Source: Saxidomus purpurata | Lineage: Eukaryota; Mollusca; Bivalvia; Venerida; Veneridae | Assembly: GCA_022818135.1 (NCBI GenBank) | Contig: JAFMSR010000006.1 | Coordinates: 36,536,746 to 36,600,745 of the forward strand | Direction: 5' to 3' | DNA length: 64,000 nt | Part shown: piece by piece, positions 1 to 10,330 of the stretch | Layout: the number at the start of each line of letters is the position of its first letter | Position numbering within the stretch: position 1 is the first letter of the stretch | Translations under genes and position numbers: made by a program | Notes under the pieces: model-generated | What the model was told of the DNA's origin: nothing | Database searches by the model: none | The model's input: only the letters and a program-made list of their open reading frames with translations

Positions 1-900
1 GGAAATACAACAATTTTGGAAACGTGTAAATCTGCTAATGAAACGGTTGCTTGAAACAAATATTGAACTTGATTACCCTCTGAAACATGAAAAAAAGAGG
101 CAATATACAGAGAAAAATTACATACATGAGGCTCATTCAAACATGAATAATGTAATGATATAATTTATAATTTTACACATGTGGAAAAAAATATAGCTAG
201 TTTTACATAATAATCATAATTTTGTCATACAAAGTTATACATTTCAACAGGGTAATCTTAAATGAACTGAATCGTTTACCCGTGGAGAGTCATTTTAGAT
301 ACTACTATCTAGATATTTTCAGTATAAATTATATCGTTAAAGTGGAATCATGCACATTTTTTTCAAGTAAAAATCCAACTAAAATAGGTGTGTGTGAAAA
401 GGGTAGAGGAAATAATAGCTTTTAACCCAATACACCAAACTCTTCCTGCTACCAGTACGAATTAACAACTCGGAGAGTCAATGTAAAAAAACAACTGCAT
501 GCAGGAGTTGCTTCCCTTCCACTGCCGAATCTCTACCAACAACAAAACAACACAAGGGGATTCACTGCGAAGAAAGGAACTATTATTTTATTAGTCAAAT
601 TTTTTTATTTCTAAAGCACCAACTTCAAATACTAATGCAGCATTATCATTAGTTTAACACATTTAAATGCACAGCAACCGAAAATTGCTTTTATAAAACT
701 GTCACCAAAAATAAACTATGTGCAGAAAGATGCGCATAATGTCACTTTAAGAGTTGGCTCTTTTCCTTACAATATTTCATGACAAAAGTGACAGGAAGAT
801 TTTTATATCACAATATACTTATCATAATGTAATGCAAAACAAACAAAACTGATATAATAACTTGACGAGAATTGTTTACTGAATTTATGTTGTTCGAGAA
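1..900. other. AT-rich stretch with no gene seen
   Basis: Short open frames occur here but none resembles a known protein or has convincing splice or start context. The far end probably contains the untranslated 3' end of the minus-strand LINE that begins just beyond it. Confidence 0.5.
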
Positions 901-909
901 AAAGCTTAA

Positions 910-2430
910 TTAACGACGATAAAATATGCATTTGACAAATTTGTAAAGATTCAAGTATTCAGTTTTGTTTTTTGTACTCATCAGTGCACTATATTTTACT
1001 ATATTAGGTAGTTGTAAATAATACGGTTTAAGGAATTGTTTTCTTTCATTATTAAATAAAGTACAAACAAAAATAAAATGGAATTCGTCTCCTAATATTC
1101 TACAATTATTGTTATATATATAATTGTAATCTTTCGTTAGTGGAATTCTTGCCCAGTTACCGGTTTCACTTGGGCGGCGATGATTTCTTGTTCGAAAACG
1201 TATCATTATAAAATCTAGGAGCTGTGGGAGTAGAGGATAAATATTTTTCAATGCCAAATTCTTTTTCAAATATTCTATAAAATGTGCTTTTACTCGAATT
1301 TTCAATTGTAAAGTAAAAATCGCCCAAAAATAGGTCCTTACGTTTTTGCCGAACTGTTAATTTCAGCCATTTTGTGTTAGAAAAAGTATGCGCGTCCCAA
1401 ATATTGTTTAAACTACATTTTATAAAAAATATTTTTTAACCATATAAATCCACGTAAATTTATTCTTCAGCACCGCATTATCATAATTTCTAATGATTGT
1501 TAACATATTTTTATATACTTATATTTTTGTTGTAGTTCATATTGATTTTGAGTACAAATTCTTGACCAAAATGTTTTAGTTTTTTTTCGATGTCTAGAGT
1601 AATTGGAGTACATCCAGTTTCACCATATATCATGTAATTAGGAGTAGACCTCTTTGCTTTAAGTATATATTTCAATTTAAATGCACACGTTCAATTATAT
1701 CTAAGTTTCCATACCCCCATATTTCACATCCGTATAATAGAATTGGTTTAATTGTTTTATTAAAAATCTCTTTTTGTAAATCAATAGGAAGACTCAGTCG
1801 ATTTGCATTTCTTAACATACTAAACATTGCCTTGTTGTTTGCGAAACAATATGTTGTTTTGCTTTATAAAATGAACCAGTTCTACTGAAATAAACTCCTA
1901 AATATTTATATTCAGTTACAATTTTTAAGGGTTCCTTGTTAAGAGTGAAATTATATAAAGGTTGTCTACCTTTTGAGAAAACAACAATTTTTGATTTATT
2001 AATATGTACCGTGAGTTTCCAGTTATTACACTTTTGTTCATAAGTATTGAACGCGTTCTGTAAATCTGCTTCGCTATCCGCTAAAATTACAGTATCATCT
2101 GCACATAGCAGTATAAAAAGTTTTAAGTAGGTTTGCATATTTTCTATTTTGATTCCATTTAATTCTCTTTTTTCATAAAAGAAATTATGCAAGTCATTCA
2201 AAAACATTGAAAAGGGCGATACAGTTTCTCCTTGACGAACGCCGATGTTACATGGGAAAGTGTTAGACTTTTGCGAATTAACGGTAACACATGACTTGAT
2301 ATTGATATACATATTTTTAATTAAGTTGAAACATTTACCATTTATATTAAGTCTAGAAATTTTTTCCCATAGTCCATTTCGCCATACAGTGTCAAAGGCT
2401 TGTTTCAGATCAATAAACGCCCAAAAAAGC
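910..2430 (-). pseudogene. LINE reverse transcriptase core and C-terminal domain
   Basis: From about 2430 down, the minus strand gives FWAFIDLKQAFDTVW (RT motif A), the template-grip motif GVRQGETVSPF, and LLCADDTVILADSE with the catalytic ADD of the YADD box (first residue Cys instead of Tyr). Near 1800-1700 comes KPILLYGCEIWGYG, typical of the region after the RT. At 1305-910 an open frame carries ETGNWARIP and later CRILGDEFHFIFVC, the C-x-n-DEFH-C Cys/His region at the C-terminus of this LINE type. Frameshifts lie near 2210 (an SPF-LFS loss) and between 1810 and 1310. Confidence 0.85.
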
Positions 2431-2442
2431 TTTTCTTTAAAA
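2431..2442. repeat. Target-site duplication, left copy, of the Naiad-like element
   Basis: TTTTCTTTAAAA here and TTTTCCTTAAAA at 5740-5751 flank the element. In the LINE's minus-strand frame both copies encode the same FKE(K) stretch, as expected if 12 target bases were duplicated on insertion. Confidence 0.85.
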
Positions 2443-5121
2443 ATTCGTTTCCGCGAGCATTCTTACAAAATGCGAAGTCGGAAGAAGTTCACTACATTTT
2501 TATATCAACACTTTCGTAAATCTGGCCATACAATTGATCAGGTAACCATTCAGCCAGTAGAGCAAATCGTCTATGATATAAATTGTACATCTAGTTTTAA
2601 AATCAAAGCCAGACATTTAGCAGAATTCAAATGGATTAAAAATTTACAGTCACCGTTTCCGTTGGGCTTAAATGATAATATTTATCAAGAAGGTAATATC
2701 TCTAAAAACCCTGATATCGATATATTTTCAATTTTAAATATTAGGAAACGTAAATCTAGGTCTCATGGAATTAGACGCAATGGTAATATTAAGCGCAAAT
2801 CAAAAGTCAATATTTCTGTTGCAGACCTCGATATAATTCTTTCAAACTCTGGTAGACATTCAATGCTTTCTCGTCTCACATCTTTATCTATTCAGTCTCT
2901 TAAAAAACTAGACGAGGAAGCGGACCAGTACGTTATTCAAACAGATCCGTTTTACACTGTGTCATATCTTATCCAACATTACACACAACACGTTCTCCGT
3001 ACATTGACACTCAATCTGATCATGATAGACATTTTCTTAAAATTCATTTCATTAATAAAGGTATTGACTTCATCGATGTACCCAGTATATTTCGTGATAG
3101 ACGTGTCATTGATTCTGTGCCTAAGTATTTCCGAAACTCCGAAGTTCCTATTATCTGTTATAAATATAAAGCACCTGTTAGAAATGTTATATTCAATTAC
3201 AATAAAATTGTTTCCGACCTAGATGTTCAAACAAATACCCCTTCTTACTGCGAATGTAAAAACTCGAAATTTTGCTATTCAGATGCCGGTCATGTCATCA
3301 CTGGTAATTTTGATATTATTAAAGACAAGCGTATTCGTAATTTATTCTTTAAAGGACCAAAATACAGAATTCCTTCTACTATTGATTTTCATGCTTGTCG
3401 TGGTCATATTGCGGAATCCATCGAAACTTTTTGTGTTAAATGGTGTCGTCGTGAGAATGCTGATCCAAATGCATTAACGTCTTGGAAACGAAGTATTTTT
3501 AACATTGTCGATTCTCGTATAAAATTTTACCAAACAAATGAACACCTACTTCCATCAAAACCCAAGTTTACTTTAAGACATCTGAAAAAGGAAATCCAAG
3601 AATTTCATTCTAAGTATGTCTTAGTTCCAGCAGACAAGGCGGCCAACAATATTATGATCATTTGACGCCTACATTATATTAATGTTTTACAAAACGAACT
3701 AAATAGCACTTAAGCTTATATATTGAGTCCTTCCGTTGAACAAAATGTGGTCACTGATCACATCAGTGAAGTTTCTAATTTGAAAGTTCGTATAGATGAT
3801 CAACATATTAAACTTCCTACTATGTACTGGATTCCTAAATTACATAAACAACCATATAAAGCTCGTTTCATCGCTAATTCAAGCTCTTGTACCACTACAA
3901 ATATTTCAAAACTATTAACATCTTGCCTAACTGCTATAAAAGCCCACGTGAAAAGATATTGTGATAAAGTATACGAAAACTCTGGTAAACATTTATTTTG
4001 GTCGATCAAAAATTCTGGCGAAATCCTTGACAAGTTTAAAGTTAATAATTACAAAGTAACTTCAGTCAGTACATACGATTTTTCTACTCTGTATACCACT
4101 TTACCACATAATTTGATAAATGACAAGCTAACTGCCCTAATTCAAAAGACTTTTGCCAGGGAGAATGTTACATTTCTCGCCTGCAATTTCGATAAAGCTT
4201 TTTTTACTAGCTGTATTGTTAAACATTATACTATGTGGACCTGTGACGAAGTTTGTAAAGCCCTTTCCTTTTTATTGAACAACATTTATATAAGGTTTGG
4301 GAATACAGTTTTCAGACAAGTAATCGGTATTCCCATGGGAACAAATTGTGCACCCCTTGTCGCAGATTTGTTTTTATATTGTTATGAAAGAGACTTTATG
4401 TTTGAGTCTTTCTCCAGACACGCAGGCAGACATTATCACTGCTTTTAATAATACATCACGCTATCTGGATGATATTCTTAATATGGATAACCCGTTTTTT
4501 GGTCAATTGGTGGACACTATTTATCCCCGGGAACTCCAGTTAATTAAAACTAACAATTTGGATACTGGTGCTTCATTTTTAGATTTACATCTCTCTATTT
4601 ATAACAATATTATACATACCAAAATTTATGACAAGAGGGATGATTTTAATTTTAGTATTGTAAATTTCCCCCATTTGGATGGGGATGTACCTCATGCTAC
4701 ATCTTATGGGGTATACATTTCTCAGTTAATTCGGTTTGCCAGAGCGTGTAGTTATGTTGAGGATTTCAATGAACGTAATCAATATATTACAAATAAACTT
4801 CTTCAACAGGGCTACCGTTATTACAAATTGCGTAAATATTTTGCTAAATTTTACTATCGTAATTCTGATTTGGTTTTGAAATTCAATAGTAATCTAAAGA
4901 CTCTTCTGCGAGAAGGTATTTCAAAACCCGATTTTTATGGGGATGTGGTTTACAAACTTCGTAAGATTTTGGGTCATGGCAATTTTCCAACTGTATTTGC
5001 TAAAATTATAAAACGTTTTGTTAAAAGAGGTTACGACCCAACTGTTTTGAGACACACCGCATGTTTGGTGTTCAACCCGTTTACAGTTGGACGCTATGCT
5101 TCCCTCTTTGATTGTGTCTGA
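2443..5121 (+). pseudogene. Naiad-type polyprotein: partial GIY-YIG endonuclease and PLE reverse transcriptase
   Basis: The protein would nick and reverse-transcribe its own RNA at a new site. Segments seen: endonuclease C-terminal half (2443-2690); a basic linker with RKRKSRSHGIRRNGN (about 2740-2790); a conserved RHSMLSRLTSLSIQSL block (about 2855-2905); CxC domain (about 3244-3300); RT from about 3560, with VPADKAANN, YWIPKLHK (3828-3851), YDFSTLYTTLP (about 4074), IPMGTNCAPLVADL and YLDD (about 4462-4473), then a long thumb. Four lesions or oddities: a frameshift near 2998-3003, TGA at 3663-3665, TAA at 3711-3713, and one extra T near 4401-4403. The TGA sits in IMII-stop-RLHYINVL, where relatives, as far as I recall, have Cys or Trp. 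The true C-terminus is uncertain because a second frame also reads well near 5102-5157. Confidence 0.85.
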
Positions 5122-5547
5122 CGGAAGAGGGGAGGACTCTGTGATGGGCAGTTTTTAAATCCCACTGGGACGAAACTGTTTTGATTTCTGTCCTCTGGCC
5201 TGTTTCGTCGGGCCCTTAAGGGTGTTTCTCTTGGTGCTCTGCCTTCTGCAAAGGCATTGAGTACATACGTTTTTTGGTTCTCAAGGTTTGCTTTTCATAT
5301 ATTTATACACGAGCATTTTTGTGTTTTACATACCATGCCTTTTGTTTCCATTGCGTGTGTTAGAGATTCACCTAGCAGGGATTACTTTTATTTACACTGT
5401 CCTGTGACTTTGGAACATGGTGGGGGTAAGAGTGAGGTTGGGTGCGCACCATAAACCGGTTTAAGCTCCCCAGTGGTGTTTTTGCCACTGACCGTTCCAA
5501 GGCGGTGCCCCACTGTGTTCCTTTAATTGTTCGTTTTGTCCTCGTGT

Positions 5548-5645
5548 GTTTGCTTTGTATGCTAGTGTGTGTTGGTAGTGTATATGTGTGTGTGTACATG
5601 ATTGTGTGTGTGTGTGTCGTGTGTGTATGCGTGTGTGTGTTGGTG
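5548..5645 (+). repeat. (GT)n-rich tract in the 3' noncoding part of the Naiad-like element
   Basis: Interrupted GTGTGT runs lie inside the element, well before its 3' target duplication. Naiads are reported to insert preferentially at microsatellites, but this tract is internal and so is not the target. Confidence 0.7.
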
Positions 5646-5739
5646 GTGTGCACTTCTGGGTGCTGTGGGGCTCGTTTTGGGGAGGCTGCGTTTTTGGTAC
5701 GTGGCATTCCCTGTTTGATATTATTATTATTTTTTTTTT

Positions 5740-5751
5740 TTTTCCTTAAAA
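5740..5751. repeat. Target-site duplication, right copy, of the Naiad-like element
   Basis: TTTTCCTTAAAA, one base different from the left copy at 2431-2442, directly after the poly-T end of the element. LINE coding sequence resumes immediately after it. Confidence 0.85.
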
Positions 5752-5853
5752 GTATTAAAATATTGAATAAAATGTTGCAAAATAAACATATTGTCTTGAA
5801 ATGAAACCCCTTGTCGAAAACCCACTTGACTACTGTCTAAAATATCATTCGAT
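5752..5853 (-). pseudogene. LINE reverse transcriptase fragment between two insertions
   Basis: This 102-base island reads on the minus strand as the RT stretch SSQVGFRQGVSFQDNMFIL and then QHFIQYFNTFK. It fits exactly between the KNYVK ending on the far side of the MITE and the EKLFWAFIDLKQAFDTVW continuation beyond the Penelope-like element. It shows that the two insertions are independent events in the same LINE copy, about 100 bases apart. Confidence 0.85.
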
Positions 5854-5857
5854 TTAA

Positions 5858-6681
5858 GGTAGTAGACCCCTAATGGGCACCTATTCAAATCATTATAGTC
5901 TTAATATTTTCTTAATCGGTATCATTTCCTGGATTTAAAAACAAATTTTAAAAGAATTTTACCGTGAAAAAAAAAAGTTATAGGAATTTGAATAACACTA
6001 CCCCCATTTTCGAATTATCTATGAAATGACATCACACAAGAGATTAGAAAATACATGTATTTCATTTATTATTCAAAACTTTGGTACAGATTTGGTATCA
6101 GAGTAACAAGAACTATGTTTTCTTTCAGAAATTACACACCATTTACTATATAATCAACAAGTTTTATAAAACTTTTATGAAATAATCAGATAGTATTACA
6201 ATTTTCATGTACTTTTTTGGCCATGTTCAATCTTGAACATCAAAGTTTTTAGGAAAAATCAACATTTTCTAGAAATGGGGCATGTCTTTTTGTATATTAA
6301 AAATTATCTGTAACATTTTGGGAACAGCATGCCAAAAATTCACAATGTTTTACCGTCTCTATTTAAAATAATTTGATTTTGAAAATCTCCATCGACAATT
6401 TTAGACGTGTCTACAAGTAATAAAATCTTCAAATAAGCTAATACTAATTCATAAAAACATATTTAATTTCTTTTTAGTCTAAAAACAATATAAACATATG
6501 AAGAAAAGTGCAAAATAATGAAAACAAAGAAGAAAAAGTAAAAAAAATTTTGGTTCCGGCTGGATTCGAACCTACGCCCCTAAAAACCTCAAAAGATCTT
6601 CAGTCCAATGCTTAACAACCTAGGCTAGCTCATTGAAATTGAAGAGTTTCAAATGGAGGTTTTTATTAGGGGTGTACTACC
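5858..6681. mobile_element. Nonautonomous piggyBac-like MITE with TTAA duplication
   Basis: Terminal inverted repeats of 17 bp match at 16 positions: GGTAGTAGACCCCTAAT at 5858-5874, and the reverse complement of 6665-6681, which differs only at the eighth base. TTAA stands outside each end (5854-5857 and 6682-6685). Removing the element with one TTAA restores the LINE's RT frame exactly, the clean outcome typical of piggyBac-type insertion. TTAA duplication is diagnostic of that superfamily, but the first bases of the repeat are not the usual CCC-type, so the class is an inference. No transposase frame is present. A tRNA-like sequence lies near its right end. Confidence 0.75.
6553..6640 (-). 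other. tRNA-like sequence inside the MITE
   Basis: On the minus strand an A-box-like TAGCCTAGGTTGTTAAGCAT is followed by an anticodon-loop-like GGACTGAAGATC and a B box GGTTCGAATCC (6562-6572 reversed). The spacing resembles a tRNA with a long variable arm; the loop would read GAA (Phe), while the body looks Ser-like. The arms do not pair well enough for a functional tRNA, so this is probably a degenerate pol III promoter or an old SINE head captured by the MITE. Confidence 0.5.
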
Positions 6682-6685
6682 TTAA

Positions 6686-8455
6686 CGTAATTTTTCAGTC
6701 TATTATTAATTACACAAGTAAAACGTTTACCTAAACAACGTATTAGAGTAATTGGTCTGTAATTTTCAGGCTTTGTAGGGTCGCCTTTATTTTTATATAA
6801 CGGATTGATAATGCCTATAGTATATGATTCTGGTACAATACCTTTAACTAAAATGAGATAAAACAAGTTTACAGTAAACATTTAATCATGATTGGGAACG
6901 GGTATCTAATATGTTCATTTACAATTTTATCTTTACCACAAGCTTTATTTGATTTTAAAGATTTAACTGCTTTCTCAATTTCTTCTTCAGTTATTTGAAA
7001 ATTTATCATTTCATTATCTTATTCATCTATTACTTATCTATTTTCATTTACATTACCACCATCTTCAGTATAATTTGTGTTCTTAAAAAATTTAAAAAGT
7101 TTTTCTAGCTCACATTCAATGATTTCATTATTGTTACCTTTTAAAATGTTCCAGTATTTTCTAGGGTCATTTGTATTAGTTTTCTTAATTTATCTACACC
7201 TTTTGACACTCTAGCTTTTACCTTCAATTTAATTTATTTAATTCTTATTTTCTTATTTTTTAAATGTGCTTTGCTCTGTGAAAATCCCTTCGAGCTTTTT
7301 TGCACTGATTACCAAACCAATTTTCAGTTTGATATTTGCTACATTTTATTTCTTTTTACATTATTACCATTACAATTAACATGTCCAAACGTCAGCTCGG
7401 ACGTATTTATAAATAAGGAAGCTATCTTCGATACTATATCATCAGTACATGACTGATTTAAAGAATCATTTATTTTTATATCATGCACTTTCTGAGTAAT
7501 ACTTTCTGTTTCATGTAAGTTCATGTTAGTTTAGAAGTCATCAACTGTAGTTTTATCCCATAATTTAGTCTGTGGTTCGTCATGTTCAATTTTATCTACA
7601 TCCATATTGATTCTACAATCAAACGATAAAACCAAAGGATTATGTGCGTCAGATAGCAATGTACAGACATCTATGACTTTAAGTGTTCCAATATTTTTAA
7701 ATAGGTTAGAGCTGCATAAAAAGTAATCAATTGTACTGGCCCCTTTACATGTAAGCAAACCTTTTGTATCTCCCATAGTTCTACCATTCATTATGTAAAA
7801 ATTAATGAACTGTAAAACTTCAATGATTCTATAACCATAATTGCTAATGAACAGTCTTTATTTTGACAGTTTTTAAATACGGTTATAGAAGTATTAAATT
7901 TATTCATTTCCAAATTATTCATCACATATTTCATGAAGATGATGCATTTACAAAAATTCTGTATTTAATACAATGTAATCCTTTAGATTTTTCGTTTTTG
8001 AATTGAAGTCCTCAAACATGCAAATGGAAGAATATTTTTATTCATTTCCTTTAGATCGTTTTAGATATCGAGCAACGGAAATTCGGTTGCATATTCTGAA
8101 TTTTCTGGAGAAATGTAGACAACTCCGCATAATATATCAGAGTTTGTCTTACTTACTAATAGCTGAACCAAAGGACTAAGTTACAGTTAAATTCTTTTAT
8201 CGTTACATACTTTTAGATATCATCTTTAATGTCTAATGCAATACCCCCTGATTTTCTTCTGCTAATAGCTGTTCTGATTTTAAAGTAAAATGTGTAATAT
8301 TTAGTTCAATATGATCAAGATCGTCCAATTTTGTTTCTCGTAAACCTATAATACTATGTTGATAAATCAGATCTCTGAATTCCGGACAATGAATCTTTGA
8401 ATTTAATCCACAAATATTTGAACGATAGTAAAAAAGAGTCTGGAATCGCTTATAT
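6686..8455 (-). pseudogene. LINE endonuclease and start of reverse transcriptase
   Basis: Minus-strand translation near 8424-8383 gives an endonuclease start of the type NICGLNSK, followed by a GLRETKLDDLD-like segment near 8346-8309. Around 7791-7531 comes GDTKGLLTCKG-STIDYFL and a SDAHNP motif, the usual end of the APE domain with its catalytic Asp-His pair. Near 6881-6690 the RT thumb-proximal motif appears (KNKGDPTKPENYRPITLI). Several frameshifts and stops separate these pieces, so this is a relic. It stops at the TTAA at 6682-6685, where the MITE entered. Confidence 0.85.
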
Positions 8456-8510
8456 TACAGCTATTATGCATAGAATTAAAATTCCTTAGATTATTATGTT
8501 TTCTATGTAA

Positions 8511-8516
<6 letters not shown>

Positions 8517-8572
<56 letters not shown>

Positions 8573-8720
8573 CATCATTACCACTAGCATTATTATTATC
8601 ATTACCATTTTCATTATTATTGTTATCATTTTTATATCTATTATTATTATTATTATTACCGTTATTATATCATTACCATTTTCATTATAATTATCATTAG
8701 GTGTGTTGCTATTATTATTG
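8517..8720. repeat. ATT/ATC-rich simple repeat
   Basis: A run of pure (ATT)n at about 8525-8570 continues as mixed ATT, ATC and GTT triplets to about 8720. It lies just beyond the 5' end of the LINE. Confidence 0.85.
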
Positions 8721-9162
8721 TTATTGTTGCTGTTACTGATGTTGCTGTTCTTATATCGTGTATTGGGATAAATTAAACGTCTTCCTTATCCTATGCTGCG
8801 ATTTTAGCTGAGAACATACGTGTATTTTGGTAAGTACGAGTATACTGCATTCAGGAGCAAAATAGTCCACTAGATTTACATATTAAACTGTCTTTATCCG
8901 AGTCTATATGATTAAGTTCCAAAACAAAGAAAATATATTTGCATAACGGAAAGACAATACTCATATGAAACGAACAGAAATAAAAACAGACATTCATTAA
9001 ATGCAAAGTTATATGATACCCCTTAATATCACACCACAAAAAAGTAAGCAAATATGAATACATACTCGCATGAAGATAATAGCAGAAAGAATTTACACAC
9101 AAATATGTAAATAAAAGTACATCATGAACGCAATTGTCATTGTAATAACGGGGGTACAAAAG

Positions 9163-9500
9163 AAAGGCGCATGCGCATCCCTATTGAATGCGCGAAAAAC
9201 TTTTCACATGTTTCAGCATAATTAACAACCCTGGGCTTTTAACCAGTTTTTATTGACTTGCACAAAGTGTTACCAAATTAATAAAAGGCGCATCCCTATT
9301 GAATGCGTGAAAACTTTTTCACATACATGTATTTCAACTGGGGACTTTTAATCAGTGTTTTTGACGTGCACAAGATGTGGCCAAATAAAGAAAAGGCGCA
9401 TCGTCATTGAATTAACAGATTTCAGCATTATTAACAACGATTCAATGAGTTTTTTTTATTTACTTGTGTGACCAAATTAAGAAAAAGCGCGTGCCCATAT
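9163..9500. repeat. Degenerate tandem repeat, about 90-120 bp units
   Basis: Four starts of the type AAAAGGCGCATCCCTATTGA fall near 9163, 9282, 9391 and 9481. Each is followed by TGAATGCGYGAAAACTTTT, CAACYNGGGNCTTTTAAYCAG and a CCAAATTAA(G)AAAAG ending. The first unit carries the palindrome GCGCATGCGC. No coding potential was seen. Confidence 0.65.
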
Positions 9501-10225
9501 AATATGATGGTAATCAGAAAGTTGCACGAAGTGTTGTAATGAACAGTATCACAAAAACAATTAGAAGATAAATTAGCAGCACTTTAAAATTGATTCTAGA
9601 AAGACTCATTCAACTATTTGTGTGCCACTATTGTGCAGAAGATCTCTATTATCTCATCTCAGGCAGGTTTCAAGAAAGTCACCATAAAAAGCATAGTTTG
9701 GAGTATTTTTACCAGTGCCCAAAAAGAAACACATTGCTCACAGAAACGCATTGCTCTACGATCAGCAGAATAAATGCCATAGCATGACTTTGTTCCAAGA
9801 GTTGCAGCAATTTGTATGACAGAATGTGGTAAAACGAACAATTTGACTTGTCAGTGGGTTAAAAAACATGCTGTTTGAGGTGCACTAGTTGCATTAAGTG
9901 CACATCATCTTCATTTTCAAGCACAGGGCAAAAATTTATTCCAGGTTAAGTGGTTATTTACTTCTGCAAATTATGGTAGTATTGGCTATTTTTGTCGCAA
10001 TTTTTCAAGAAATGTAATTCATGAAAATAAAAACACATGTTCCAAAGACAACATTTTTCATCCGAGTGCTATAAAACTGATATCATTGTGAAGGATTCCA
10101 AATATATAAACATGTAACTTTAACCCAAAGTAAGTAGTTATCACACAAATACCTCTACAATTAAGATAATGTTAGTTATTTTTTGCCTTAATTTTTCTAG
10201 GATATCAATGAACGGAATTCATGAA

Positions 10226-10236
10226 AATATAATAAT

Positions 10237-10279
<43 letters not shown>

Positions 10280-10330
10280 GCTTTATTTACCGAAGGTTAC
10301 ACATCTAAACATATGGAAACATATATTCTA
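10226..10330 (-). mobile_element. 3' end of a truncated LINE with (ATT)n tail
   Basis: On the minus strand the sequence ends TTCGGTAAATAAAGCTATT and runs into a pure (ATT)n tract at 10226-10280. A polyadenylation-like AATAAA just before a short tandem tail is the usual 3' end of CR1/L2-like LINEs. The upstream limit of the copy is unclear. Confidence 0.5.

Larger units (their letters stand above)
2443..5739 (+). mobile_element. Penelope-like retroelement, Naiad type (N-terminal GIY-YIG, CxC, RT), 5'-truncated
   Basis: Bounded by a 12-bp target duplication (2431-2442 and 5740-5751, one mismatch), this element lies inside the RT gene of the minus-strand LINE. It starts part-way through a GIY-YIG endonuclease (IRFREHSYKM, then HFRKSGHTIDQV and KWIKNLQSPFPLGLND), then a short linker with a CxC pair (YCEC, about 3244-3255), then an RT with YWIPKLHK, IGIPMGTNCAPLVADLF and RYLDDI. 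Endonuclease ahead of RT is the permuted order described for Naiad elements of invertebrates; canonical Penelope elements carry it at the end. The 3' part (5125-5739) is noncoding, with a GT-rich tract (about 5548-5645) and a final (ATT)n-poly-T run next to the duplication. Confidence 0.88.
900..8460 (-). mobile_element. Non-LTR retrotransposon (LINE), decayed and twice interrupted
   Basis: Read on the minus strand from about 8460 down to about 900, the pieces give, in order, an AP-type endonuclease, a reverse transcriptase and a C-terminal Cys/His region. The order is that of APE-type LINEs of the I/Jockey/CR1 kind; the exact clade is not settled. Two later insertions split it: a Penelope-like element at 2443-5739 and a TTAA-flanked MITE at 5858-6681. 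When the inserts and one copy of each target duplication are set aside, the RT frame runs on without a break across both sites, which proves the nesting order. The LINE itself has several frameshifts and stops, so it is inactive. No ORF1 was seen; an ATT-rich simple repeat lies just beyond the 5' side. Confidence 0.85.

Noticed and set aside
910..1305. 131-codon minus-strand frame as a host gene
   Set aside because: It is the Cys/His C-terminal domain of the LINE, continuous in order and orientation with the RT pieces upstream of it.
2245..2442. Long plus-strand open frame running from LINE antisense into the Naiad-like endonuclease
   Set aside because: The first about 200 bases are the antisense of the LINE RT; the target duplication at 2431-2442 marks where the Naiad-like element starts. 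The open frame across the join is chance.
5102..5157. Second frame at the end of the Naiad-like RT giving SDGRGEDSVMGSF
   Set aside because: It would need a further frameshift just before the stop at 5119-5121. Without an alignment of full-length copies neither ending can be preferred, so it is only mentioned as an alternative.
5372..5707. Minus-strand frame rich in THTHTHT
   Set aside because: It is the translation of the GT-rich tract in the 3' noncoding part of the Naiad-like element.
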